64,000 nucleotides of DNA from Thinopyrum elongatum. Lineage: Eukaryota > Streptophyta > Magnoliopsida > Poales > Poaceae. A program made the translations under genes and the position numbers. The stretch is taken from contig CM022302.1 in assembly GCA_011799875.1 (NCBI GenBank), positions 182,706,942-182,770,941 on the forward strand, in the 5' to 3' direction. This document shows positions 32,423 through 43,870 of this stretch, one piece after another. A model generated the notes under the pieces. It was not told where the DNA came from, ran no database searches, and was given only the letters and a program-made list of their open reading frames with translations. Position 1 is the first letter of the stretch; the number at the start of each line of letters is the position of its first letter.

Positions 32423-35400
32423 ATGGCCCATGCTACCGTTCCCTTGAATTTTAATGCGTTCCTAGAGAAAGCTAAGTTGAAAGATGATGGTAGCAACTAC
32501 ACGGACTGGGTCCGTAACTTGAGGATTATCCTCATTGCTGCACAGAAGAATTATGTCCTTGATGCACCGCTAGGTGAAAGGCCTGCTGCAGGAGCAGATG
32601 CTGATGTTATGAACGTCTGGCAAGCTCGATCTGATGACTACTTGATAGTTCAGTGTGCCATGCTTTATGGCTTAGAATCAGGACTTCAAAGACGTTTTGA
32701 ACGTCATGGAGCATATGAGATGTTCCAAGAGTTGAAGATAATATTTCAAGCAAATGCCCGAGTTGAGATATATGAAGTCTCCAACAAGTTCTATAGCTGC
32801 AAGATGGTGGAGAACAGTTCTGTCAGTGCACACATACTCAAAATGTCTGGCTATCATAATCACTTGACTCAGCTGGGAGTTAATCTTCCAGATGATAGTG
32901 TTATTGACAGAGTTCTTCAATCACTGCCACCAAGCTACAAAGGCTTCGTGATGAACTATAATATGCAAGGGATGGAAAAGACAATTCCCGAGCTCTTCGC
33001 AATGCTCAAAGCTGCGGAGGTAGAAATCAAAAAGGAGCATCAAGTGTTGATGGTTAACAAGACCACTAGTTTCAAGAAAAAGGGCAAGGGAAAGAAGGGA
33101 AACTTCAAGAATAATGGCAAACAAGTTGCCACTACCGGGAAGAAGCCCAAAGCTGGACCCAAGTCTGAAATTGAGTGCTTCTACTGTAAAGGGACTGGTC
33201 ACTTGAAGCGGAACTGCCCCAAGTATTTGGCGGATAAGAAGGATGGCAAAGTGAACAAAGGTATATTTGATATACATGTTATTGATGTGTACCTTACTAA
33301 TGCTCGTAGTAGCACCTGGGTATTTGATACTGGTTCGGTTGCTCATATTTGTAACTTGAAACAGGAGCTACGGATTAAACGAAGATTGGCTAAGGACGAG
33401 GTGACGATGCGCGTCGGGAATGGTTCCAAGGTCGATGTGATCGTCGTCGGCACGCTACCTCTACATCTACCTTCGGGATTAGTTTTAGACCTGAATAATT
33501 GTTATTTGGTGCCAGCGTTGAGCATGAACATTATATCTGGATCTTGTTTAGTGCGAGACGGTTATTCATTTAAATCAGAGAATAATGGTTGTTCTATTTA
33601 TATGAGTAATATCTTTTATGGTCATGCACCCTTGAAGAGTGGTTTTTTTTTGTTGAATCTCGATCGTGGTGATACACATATTCATAATATTGATGCCAAA
33701 AGATGCAAAGTTGATAATGATAGTGCAACATATTTGTGGCACTGCCGTTTAGGTCATATTGGTGTAAAGCGCATGAAGAAACTCCATGCAGATGGGCTCT
33801 TGGAATCACTTGATTATGAATCATTTGATACTTGCGAACCATGCCTCATGGGCAAGATGACTAAAACTCCGTTCTCCGGAACAGTGGAGCGAGCTAATGA
33901 CTTATTGGAAATAATACATACCGATGTATGCAGTCCGATGAGTGTTGAGGCACGCGGCGGGTATCATTATTTTCTAACCTTCACAGATGATTTGAGCAGA
34001 TATGGGTATATCTACTTGATGAAACACAAGTCTGAAACATTTGAAAAGTTCAAAGAATTTCAGAGTGAAGTGGAGAATCATCGTAACAAGAAAATAAAGT
34101 TTCTACAATCTGATCGCGGAGGCGAATATTTGAGTAACGAGTTTGGCCTTCATTTAAAACAATGTGGAATAGTTTCACAACTCACGCCACCTGGAACACC
34201 ACAGCATAATGGTGTGTTCGAATGTCGTAACCGTACTTTATTAGATATGGTGCGATCTATGATGTCTCTTACCGATTTACCACTATCATTTTGGGGTTAT
34301 GCATTAGAGACAGCTGCATTCACATTAAATAGGGCACTGTGTAAATCCGTTGAGATGACACCATATGAACTGTGGTTTGGCAAGAAACCTAAGCTGTCGT
34401 TTCTTAAAGTTTGGGGTTACGACACTTATGTCAAAAGGCTTCAGCCTGATAAGCTCGAACCCAAATTGGAGAAGTGCGTCTTCATAGGATACCCTAAGGA
34501 AACAATTGGGTACACCTTCTACCACAGATCCAAAGGCAAGATCTTTGTTGCCAAGAATGGAAACTTTCTAGAGAAGGAGTTTCTCTCGAAAGAAGTGAGT
34601 TGGAGGAAAGCAGAACTTGATGAGGTAATTGTACCTTCTCTCGAATTGGAAAGTAGCTCATCATAGAAAACTGTTCCCGTGATGCCTACACCAACTAGAG
34701 AGGAAGCTAATGATGATGATCATGAAACTTCAGATCAAGTTACCACCGAACCTCGTAGGCCAACCAGAGTATGTTCCGCACCAGAGTGGTACGGTAATCC
34801 TGTTCTGGAAGTCATGTTACTAGACCATGGTGAACCTGTGAACTATGAAGAAGCTATGATGAGCCCAGATTCCGAAAAATGGCTTGAGGCCATGAAATCT
34901 GAGATAGGATCCATGTATGAGAACAAAGTGTGGACTTTGGTGGATTTGCCTGATGATCGGCGAGCCATAGAAAATAAATGGATCTTCAAGAAGAAGACTG
35001 ACGCTGATGGTAATATTACTGTCTACAAAGCTCGACTTGTCGCGAAAGGTTTTTGACAAGTTCAAGGAATTGACTACGATGAGACTTTCTCACCCGTAGC
35101 GATGCTTAAGTCTGTCCGAATCATGTTAGCAATTGCCGCATTTTATGATTATGAAATCTGGCAAATGGACGTCAAAATTGCATTCCTTAATGGATTTCTT
35201 AAATAAGAGTTGTATATGATGCAACCAGAAGGTTTTGTCGATCCTAAAGGTGCTAACAAAGTGTGCAAGCTCCAGCGATCCATCTATGGACTGGTGCAAG
35301 CATCTCGGAGTTGGAATATACGCTTTGATGAGGTGATCAAAGCATATGGTTTTATACAGACTTTCGAAGAAGCTTGTATTTACAAGAAAGTGAGTGGGAG

Positions 35401-36406
35401 CTCTGTAGCATTTCTAATATTATATGTGGATGACATATTGTTGATTGGAAATGATGTAGAATTTCTGGATAGCATAAAAGGATACTTGAATAAGAGTTTT
35501 TCAATGAAAGACCTCGGTGAAGCTGCTTATATATTGGGCATCAAGATCTATAGGGATAGATCGAGACGCTTAATAGGACTTTCACAAAGCACATACCTTG
35601 ATAAAGTTTTGAAGAAGTTCAAAATGGATCAGTCAAAGAAAGGGTTCTTGCCTGTGTTGCAAGGTGTGAAGTTGAGTAAGACTCAATGCCCGACCACTGC
35701 AGAAGATAGAGAGAAAATGAAAGTCATTCCCTATGCTTCAGCCATAGGTTCTATAATGTATGCTATGTTGTGTACCAGACCTGATGTGTGCCTTACCATA
35801 AGTCTGGCAGGGAGGTACCAAAGTAATCCAGGAGTGGATCACTGGACAGCTGTCAAGAACATCCTGAAGTACCTGAAAAGGACTAAGGATATGTTTCTCG
35901 TTTATGGAGGTGACAAAGAGCTCATCGTAAATGGTTACGTCGATGCTAGTTTTGAAACTGATTCGGATGACTCTAAGTCACAAACCAGATACGTATTTAT
36001 ATTGAATAGTGGAGCTGTCAGTTGGTGCAGTTCCAAGCAGAGCGTTGTGGCGGGATCTACGTGTGAAGCAGAGTACATAGCTGCTTCGGAAGTAGCAAAT
36101 GAAGGAGTCTGGATGAAGGAGTTCATATCCGATCTAGGTGTAATACCTAGTGCATCGGGTCCAATGAAAATCTTTTGTGACAATACTGGAGCAATTGCCT
36201 TAGCGAAGGAATCCAGATTTCACAAAAGAACCAAACACATCAAGAGACGATTCAACTCCATCTGTGATCAAGTCAAGGAGGGAGACATAGAGATTTGCAA
36301 AATACATATGGATCTGAATGTAGCAGACCCGTTGACTAAGCCTCTTCCACGAGCAAAACATGATCAGCACCAAGACTCCATGGGTGTTAGAATCATTACA
36401 ATGTAA
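32423..36406 (+). pseudogene. Copia 2 gag-pol polyprotein with three internal stops
   Basis: The frame from ATG 32423 (MAHATVPLNF) spans 1,327 codons, exactly the length of Copia 1, with no indels. The ATG 15 codons upstream (32378) is rejected because Copia 1 starts at the MAHA-type Met. Domains are Gag, a CCHC knuckle (about residues 252-265), protease FDTG (Asp near 302), integrase, RT with a YVDD box (about 35427) and RNase H. Stops are TAG 34664-34666 in the integrase-RT linker, TGA 35054-35056 (CGA in Copia 1, a CpG-type change) in RT, and TAA 35204-35206 (GAA in Copia 1). Confidence 0.9.
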
Positions 36407-36439
36407 TCTAGATTATTGACTCTAGTGCAAGTGGGAGAC

Positions 36440-38206
36440 TGAAAGAAATATGCCCTAGTGGCAATAATAAAGTTGTTATTTTATATTTCCTTATTCATGA
36501 TAAATGTTTATTATTCATGCTAGAATTGTATTGATCAGAAACCTAAATACATGTGTGAATACATAGACAAACATGGTGTCCCTAGTGAGCCTCTACTTGA
36601 CTAGCTTGCTGATCAAAGATGGTTAAGGTTTCCTGACCATGGACATGAGTTGTCATTTGATAACGGGATCACATCATTAGGAGAATGATGTGATGGACAA
36701 GACCCATCCGTTAGCTTAGCATAATGATCGTTCAGTTTTATTGCTATTGCTTTCTTCATGTCAAATACATATTCCTTCGACTATGAGATTATGCAACTCC
36801 CGGATACAAGAGGAATGCCTTGTGTGCTATCAAACATCACAATGTAACTGGGTGATTATAAAGATGCTCTACAGGTATCTAGAAAGGTGTTTGTTGGGTT
36901 GGCATAGATCGAGATTAGGATTTGTCACTCCAAGTATCGGAGAGGTATCTCTGGGCCCTCTCGGTAATGCACATCATAAGAAGCCTTGCAAGCAAAGTGA
37001 CTAATGAGTTAGTCATAGGATGATGTATTACGCAACGAGTAAAGAGACTTGCCGGTAATGAGATTGAACTAGGTATGAAGATACCGACGATCGAATCTCA
37101 GGCAAGTAACATATCGATGGACAAAGGGAATAACGTATGTTGTCATAACGGTTTGACCGATAAAGATCTTCATAGAATATGTGGGAGCCAATATGAGCAT
37201 CCATGTTCTGCTATTGGTTATTGGCCGGAGAAGTGTCTCGGTCATGTCTACATAGTTCTCAAACCTGTAGGGTCCGCATGCTTAACGTTCGATGATGATT
37301 TAGTATTATATGAGTTATGTGATTTGGTGACTGAATGTTGTTCGAAGTCCCGGATAAGATCACGGACATAACGAGGAGTCTCGAAATGGTCGAGAGGTAA
37401 AGATTGATATATAGAACGATGGTATTCGGACACCGGAAGTGTTCCGGAGGGTACCGGGTACATATCGGGTCACCGGAAGGGGTTCCGGGCACCCCCGGCA
37501 AAAGATATGGGCCTTATGGGCCAAGAGGGGAAACACAGCAGCCACCAGGGGCCGCTGCGCCCCCCATATGGGCCGCACCAGGGGAGAAGGAAAGAGGGGA
37601 AGAGAGAAGGAAGGGGAGGGATTCGGCCTCCCCCTTCCTTCCCTCCTCCCTCCTCTTTCCTTCCCCCTCCGGTAATTATGGAAGGGGGGAGGCCGAATTG
37701 GGGAGGCCCCCAAGTAGGATTCCTCCTACTTGGGGTGCACCCTGGCTGCTCCCCTCCCCCTCCCACCTATATATACATGGGGAGGGGGCGCCTAGAACAC
37801 ACAACAACAATTGTTAGCCGTGTGCGGCGCCCCCCTCCACAGTTTACGCCTCCGGTCATATCTTCGTAGTGCTTAGGCGAAGCCCTGCGTGGATCACTTC
37901 ACCATCACCGTCACCACACCGTCGTGCTGACGGAACTCATCTACTTCCTCGACACCTTGCTGGATCAAGAGGACGAGGGACGTCATCGAGCTAAACGTGT
38001 GCAGAACTCGGAGGTGCCGTACGTTCGGTACTTGATCGGTCAGAGCTAGAAGAAGTTCGACTACATCAACCGCATTGTCAAACGCTTCCGCTTTCGGTCT
38101 ATGAGGGTACATAGACACACTCTCCCCCTCATTGCTATGCATCTCCTAGATAGATCTTGCGTGAGCGTAGGATTTTTTTTGAAATTGCATGCTACGTTTC
38201 CCAACA
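36440..38206 (+). repeat. Copia 2 3' LTR
   Basis: This 1,767-bp copy of the 5' LTR is preceded by the polypurine tract aagtgggagac (36429-36439). Its TATATATA is at 37768-37775. Confidence 0.92.
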
Positions 38207-38211
38207 GGATG
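38207..38211. repeat. Target site duplication ggatg, right copy (Copia 2)
   Basis: ggatg directly follows the CCCAACA end of Copia 2 and matches 29414-29418. Confidence 0.9.
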
Positions 38212-39414
38212 GCAGCTGATCTCTGGCGCGACATTGCTCGGGTCCGGGGCGCCGCTCACCCAATGTGTTTTACAGATGAGGTGATGCATCATCAGTTCCC
38301 CGAAGGGTTTAAACCCGTAAACATCAAACAATATGATGGGACAACAGATCCGGCCGTGTGGATTGAAGATTTTCTTCTCCACATTCATATGGCCTGAGGA
38401 GATGATCTCCACGCCATAAAGTACCTGCCTTTAAAGCTTAAAGGACCAGCCAGGCATTGGTTGAACAACCTCCCTGAAAACTCCATAGGGAGCTGGGAAG
38501 AGCTTGAGGACGCCTTCCGAGCTAACTTTCAAGGCACTTACGTTCGGCCTTCGGATGCCGATGACCTGAGCCATGTGGTCCAACAGCCCGGTGAGTCAGC
38601 CTGGCAATTTTGGAATCGGTTCTTGACTAAAAAGAACCAAGTCATCGACTATCCAGATGCTGAGGCGATAGCCGCGTTCAAACATAGCATCCGAGACAAA
38701 TGGCTAGCTCGGCAGCTTGGCCAAGACAAGCCGAGGACAATGTTGGCTCTTACCTCACTCATGACCCACTTTTGCGCGGGTGAAGACAACTGGTTGGCTC
38801 GTAGAAGCAACAACCCCGAAGACCCCGTTACCTCAGAAGCCCGGGACGGAAACGAGAAACCACAACACAATAAGAATAAGCATCGTCACAATGGTGGTGA
38901 ACCCGAGGATACATCAGTAAATGCCGAATTTAGTAACTCAAAATCAGGACCATGGAAGAAGCCCTCTAAAGGGAACAGGGACGGCCCGACCGCACTTGAC
39001 AAAATACTGGATAGGCCCTGCCAGATCCATGGCACCTCGGACAAGCTTGCTAACCACAACAACCGTAACTGTTGGGTGATCAAACAGGTCGACAAACTCA
39101 CATCCGAGGAGCAAGGCAAGGGCCCCCGCAGCGAGGACGATGAAGAGCCTCGTGGGCCGAGCAATGGCGGCCAGAAGCAATTCCCTCCCGAAGTAAAAAC
39201 TGTGAATATGATCTATGCCACACATATACCCAAGAAGGAGAGGAAATGCGCACTTCGGGACGTCTACGCCGTAGAGCCGGTGACCCCGAAATTTAACCCT
39301 TGGTCGGCATGCCCGATCACCTTCGACCGTAGGGACCATCCGACCAGTATCCGTCATGAAGGATCGACGGCCCTGGTTCTTGACCCCATTTATCAATGGG
39401 TACCACCTCACTAG
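38212..39414 (+). pseudogene. Gypsy C gag core (broken)
   Basis: This continues Gag after Copia 2 in the same codon phase when one ggatg is counted. It holds the Gag capsid-type region (DGTTDPAVWIEDFL; then LKGPARHWLNNLPE and FRANFQGTYVRP). A TGA at 38395-38397 interrupts it. A finger-like CQIHGT...HNNRNC segment lies at about 39019-39071. Near 39395 an extra T relative to the expected frame shifts reading, and the protease continues in the frame of 39356-40012. Confidence 0.82.
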
Positions 39415-40012
39415 AGTCCTCATGGATGGAGGCAGTAGCCTCAATCTGATTTATTCAGATACAGTGAAGAAAATGGGTGTTGATCCGTCAAGGATCAAGC
39501 ATAGTAACACCACCTTTAAATGGGTAATCCCAGGCGTCGAGGCCCGCTGCTCGGGCACTATGACTCTGGAGGTAGTGTTCGGCTCGCCCGACAACTTCCG
39601 CAGCGAAGATTTGATCTTCGATATCGTCCCTTTCCGTAGCGGCTATCACACACTCCTCGGATGCATGGCGTTTGCTCGCTTCAACGTCGTTCCCCATTAC
39701 GCATACTTGAAGCTAAAGATGCCCAGACCCAAAGGTGTCATCACAATCAATGGCAACATGGAGCACTCACTCCGAACTGAGGAGCATACAATGACTCTAG
39801 CAGCCGAAGTCCAATTCGGCAGTGAGGGGCCGAAGTACCAGCCCGCCATCAAGGGGCACGAGAGACAAGTAAACGGGCTAGAGCCCTATCTCAGCTCGAG
39901 GAGCCTCCCTACGTTCAACGTAAATAGAGATACGCACCCCACAACACGCCTGCCCCAGTCGCACAATACGTGCCTCGTACGCACAACTTCGCGCTTAAAA
40001 TACCATGGGTAG
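39356..40012 (+). pseudogene. Gypsy C aspartic protease
   Basis: This is a retropepsin-like domain that would process Gag. The active-site segment VLMDGGSSLNLIY lies at about 39417-39455, with Asp-Gly-Gly in the catalytic position, and a later GYHTLLGCMAFARF segment matches the second conserved region. It is out of frame with gag because of the 1-nt insertion near 39395. It ends at 40012 with no RT behind it, where an autonomous element would continue into pol. Confidence 0.78.
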
Positions 40013-41210
40013 CTGTGGGGACTAACCACCCAAGAGCCAAGTGCTCGGCTTAACCGAGCTATGGTCAAACACGTCTTCAGACAGCAATTGGTACCATCTA
40101 GGACCTATTTGGCATCAAGCTAATACAGTACGACGACTTCTCAAGACCCTCTCTCAAGGGCCCGTCGACCGATTATTAACCCCTCCAAGGAGTTCTCCCC
40201 CCCTCAAGAGCAAAGGCGCGGACTTGCAGCAGGGCACAACAGGGACGTCAAACCATGCATTAAGGCCCTGTGTAAACCTTTCCTCTATAAAATTTATCTT
40301 TTTCACGAAGTATCTGTAACAGTTGCTTCGGCAATTTGAATTGTACGGTTGGACGTCACATACTCATCGGAAATAAAAGACCAACATTATGGTCCCATTG
40401 CAGTCATTTATATTACACAACTCTTTCCGCCTCTCGACGCCGAACCAACTAGTTCGGTACATACTTTCTTCGGATGCAACCGGCTAATAGACCAGGGGCT
40501 CGACTATAAAACTCGCCCAGTCCGGCAGTATCTTTTCTTTTAAGTGTTCGGCGTCTCGAATATTGATTATATGAATTGGTTCTGAATTATGTCTTGGGTC
40601 AATAGTTGGGTTTCCCGGCTCCTATATTTGCCCCTTACGTTTCGCATGTTCGGCTAGGAGGGTAAAGGGAGAACCACTGGGATTGTACTTCTAGCTAGCC
40701 TAGTCAAGTACCTCAGTGGAGAAAGTCGAAAACTGACTGTCATAATAAGCGAGAACTGGTCGGCGATCCGATGATAAGTGTTAAACTAAAAATCAATGGA
40801 GATTACACCATGTTATACGAAGGGTTTGTCTTCACACAAACCATGTGATGAAGGTATATACCTCGGCTCATCCGAACATCACAAAACACTGGGGGCTAGT
40901 GACTAGCCCCCGCAGTCAAACTCCTATGGCTAAGTGAAAGCGCTAAAACTGCATAGTCTGATTGCCTCGTTTCCTTCACACACTACTGCCTTCGGGCACC
41001 GAGATGTCGGCTAAGGGTCACAGTGTGGAGGTCGAAACACCCCTTGTAGCATCTACATGGGGGCTAAAGCCGATGACTGGTAACTTTCAGATTTAAATGG
41101 CCGCATAGGAGTCAAAATAAACAAAAGCAAACAATGTATGACACACCATACAAAAGCAACCGCATTATAAAGCAAAAGGTTCAACTTTCATCTGACACAT
41201 GATAGTGCGC
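40013..41210. other. Gypsy C tract between protease and antisense gene
   Basis: This 1.2-kb stretch has no recognisable coding region and lies where pol would be expected. A short purine-rich cactgggggctagtg lies near 40888-40902. Confidence 0.5.
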
Positions 41211-42466
41211 TCACTCATAAATTACATCTTTTGCACACTGGGCCTCTATTGCCCGAGCACCATCCCTTATGATGGGAAAGTACTGCTTGGGGTGCCTATG
41301 CTCCTTTCCTGGGGGTGGGGGTCCGGTGGCCATCTCGACCGGCTTGATCTTCGGCCAGTGCACCATGGTCTTCGCAAAGGCCATCCGAGCTCCCTCGATG
41401 CATACGGAATGCTTCAGGATGTTGATCTGGGGCACGGCGTCACATAGCTTCTGCACTAGGCCGAAATAACTGCTCGGCAGTGGCCGTGAAGGCCACAGCC
41501 GGACACAAAGGTCCTTCATGGACGGCTCCGCCATCCAGTGCAACTCCATCAGCAGCTTCATTTGATTACTCCGGAGGGGAGGGTGTTCGGGCGCCTGGAA
41601 CTGCGCCCAGAACAACCTATGCTCGGCGTGGCCCTCCCGAGATGCAAAATGCCTTGCCGCATCGGCCGCACTCCTCGGGAGATCCGCAAACGCGCCAGAG
41701 GAATGCCACACTCATGTGAGCAAAGCGAACCTATGATCGCCAAAGACACTCTGCAGTAAATATGGCTTACCATCTGCAATAAGCTTCACTTGGTGGAGTT
41801 CCTCTTGGGTGCCTCGCGTCTCCGTCCTCGCCTGCTGGATCTCCAGCTTTATCTTGGATAGCTCGGTGGCTTGCCAGTTATTTTTCTGCTCAAGGTCCTC
41901 ACATTTAGTGACGACATCCTTGAGCTCCTGCTGCACACTCTAGCCTCGTGCTTGTCATTGACGTCCTTCACCATCGACAGCTCGGCGGCCGCTCGCTCGG
42001 CCGCCGCCTTCTGTTCGGCGGCCTCCTGCTTCGCCTTCTTAAGTTCGTCCTTGAGGTTCTCGACCTCCGTGGCGACAGCTGCAGTTATAACAAAGCATTC
42101 CTCTCTTAGGGGTAACCCCAGATACCTCGCTTGATAAGGAAAACCGAACTGCTAAAAGTCTAGTCCAGGCTTACCTTGTGCTTCGTCGAACCGCTTGCTG
42201 ACAAGGTCAAGCTCCTCGTCAGAGCTCTTGAGCTTCCAATTCACTTCGGCCAGCTCCACGGCATTGGCAGCCACCGCCGAAGATGAGGCCTACAAAACAA
42301 CTTACATAATTTAGCCTCCCGATTCAATGATTTTCAATCCTCCGCCAGGTTTTTTCAATCCTGACAGAGTCTCGGGGGCTACGCTTAAACTTTTGCTATC
42401 GCAGGTGCTCTTTGACTATTCGAGCCCCGCTTGAGTTTTTCAAACTCACCCAGGGCTCGGGGGCTG

Positions 42467-42525
<59 letters not shown>

Positions 42526-43870
42526 GATCAGATGACCTTACTTAAGAAATTCACTTTATAAAAAGGATATTACATGGCTTACCTCGAAGCCCGTCAGGAG
42601 GCCGCCAAAAGCTTCCTTCAGTCCGCTGTTAACAACCGAATACTTTGTAGAACCACGCCCATCAGGGCGCGGTGTTCTGCAACGATGGAGGAGCCATTCA
42701 AAGCCTCCTCCATCATGTCCGGCCACCCAGCCTCAACCCACTCTCCGGTGGTCAGCGCTGGTGGCGGGGCCCCGGCTCCCCCTTCAGTGGAGGGTGGGAT
42801 GGATGACTCCGAGGCCCTTGGGGGCTCCGGAACCATCTTCGGGAGGGCTCGGATTGATCAATCTCCCCCTCCTTGCTCACCAGGATGGATCCCCCTGGTC
42901 TTCGGCGACTGAGGTGTTAACCTCGGCCATGACATCATCACCCCCGGCCTCCGTGTTCGGGCCGGGAGGGGTCTTCCGGGACAACACCTCCCCGGTCTCC
43001 CCAATGACCGAAGGAGGTGTAGAGCGTGACGCGGTCCCACTCTCCACTAGCTCGGCTAGCGGAGACTTCCCCTCTAAGACTTGATCGGTGGGGAGGTCAC
43101 GCGGTGGGCTGCAATATGAAAAACATGCATACAATCAGTAATAAAACCTAAGGTTTGCGCCCGGACAGTCTTCGGATTTGTACCTTTGGGCAGGGGGCTT
43201 GACCCTGGGGTTCCTTTGAGGAACCTCTTCAGAAGCTTTGGACCCCTCAGCGGAGTCCGAGCCGTCATCGGATAGGACCACTTTGGCCCTGCACTACTTC
43301 TTTGGGGCATGAGGAGGTTGCTCCTCCTCAGCGTCACCTGGCGCCGCCCTCTTCCTTGTGCGGGAGGAGTCGCTCTCCTCCCCGTCCTCTTCCTGCTCCC
43401 CCTCGTGAGCGGAGGGGGCTTGGTTTTCCCCGAACTTGGTGTCCGGATGCCTCCTTGGCCGGCTACTCCTTTTCGGGCTTGAATAGCACCTTCCACAGCT
43501 TGTCGTGGGTGGTGCCGTAGAAGCGGAGCACGATGGCTGGGTCTTCGGGCTTGTAGGACCACATTGGGGCAGCCTGTTGTTGGCAAGGTAGGAGGCGGCG
43601 GCAGAGCATCACCTGGACCACGTTGGTCAGCTTGGCCTTCACCTTTATCATACTGGAGACGCGCTTCTGTAGCGAATCCACCTCCATGAGCGATCCCCAG
43701 TCAAGGCCCTTCTTGGTCCACGAGGTCAATCTCGTGGGAGGTCTGGATCTGAATGCGGGGGGCGCTGCCCAGTCCGCGCCATGTGGTTCGGTGATATAGA
43801 ACCACTCTTTCTGCCAGACCTTGACGGTATCTATGAAGGTGGCACCGAACAGAAAACTCGATGGCACCAA
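41211..43870 (-). pseudogene. Antisense multi-exon gene of Gypsy C (gypsy-type transposon protein with coiled coil)
   Basis: Several open segments on the minus strand read as one gene antisense to gag. The N-terminal part (43870-43463) contains WQKEWFYITEP and GTTHDKLWKVLF, typical of the plant 'putative gypsy type transposon' proteins (PF04195-like). A Ser/Pro/Glu-rich linker follows (about 43400-42880, with an in-frame TAG near 43290). Next is an EEALNGSSIVAEHRALMG segment (about 42700). Segments at about 42290-42170, 42080-41945 and 41936-41712 are Lys/Glu/Ala-rich and look like a coiled coil. The C-terminal segment (41711-41211) is His/Arg/Pro-rich. The upstream end is cut at the element border near 43850, so promoter and N-terminus are lost. 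Exact splice sites were not fixed. Confidence 0.65.
42468..42522. repeat. (TA)n microsatellite
   Basis: About 55 bp of uninterrupted TA repeat lies between two exon-like segments of the Gypsy C antisense gene, probably in an intron. The length may be polymorphic. Confidence 0.95.

Larger units (their letters stand above)
29419..38206 (+). mobile_element. Copia 2: Angela/BARE1-group LTR retrotransposon
   Basis: This is a full-length 8,788-bp element with LTRs of 1,768 and 1,767 bp, a clean tRNA-Met-type primer site (31188-31199), a leader, a 3,984-nt gag-pol and a polypurine tract. About 70 differences between the LTRs by eye (about 4%) imply roughly 1.5 million years at 1.3e-8 per site per year (inference), about twice the age of Copia 1. 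Three internal stops make it defective. It is inserted in the gag of Gypsy C. Confidence 0.92.
27294..43850 (+). mobile_element. Gypsy C: non-autonomous Gypsy element with gag, protease and antisense gene
   Basis: The 5' LTR (27294-27779) starts TGAGGGAGTCCTGG and ends GGTTTTGACA. Then come gag (split by Copia 2), protease, a 1.2-kb gene-poor tract and a multi-exon antisense gene. No RT, RNase H or integrase is present, and no 3' LTR is found; the right border near 43850 is a sequence break into an unrelated repeat. It lies inside LTR D, with ctctc at 27289-27293 as the presumed left target duplication. The layout recalls the Triticeae Fatima-like group, but that name is only a suggestion. 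Confidence 0.65.
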
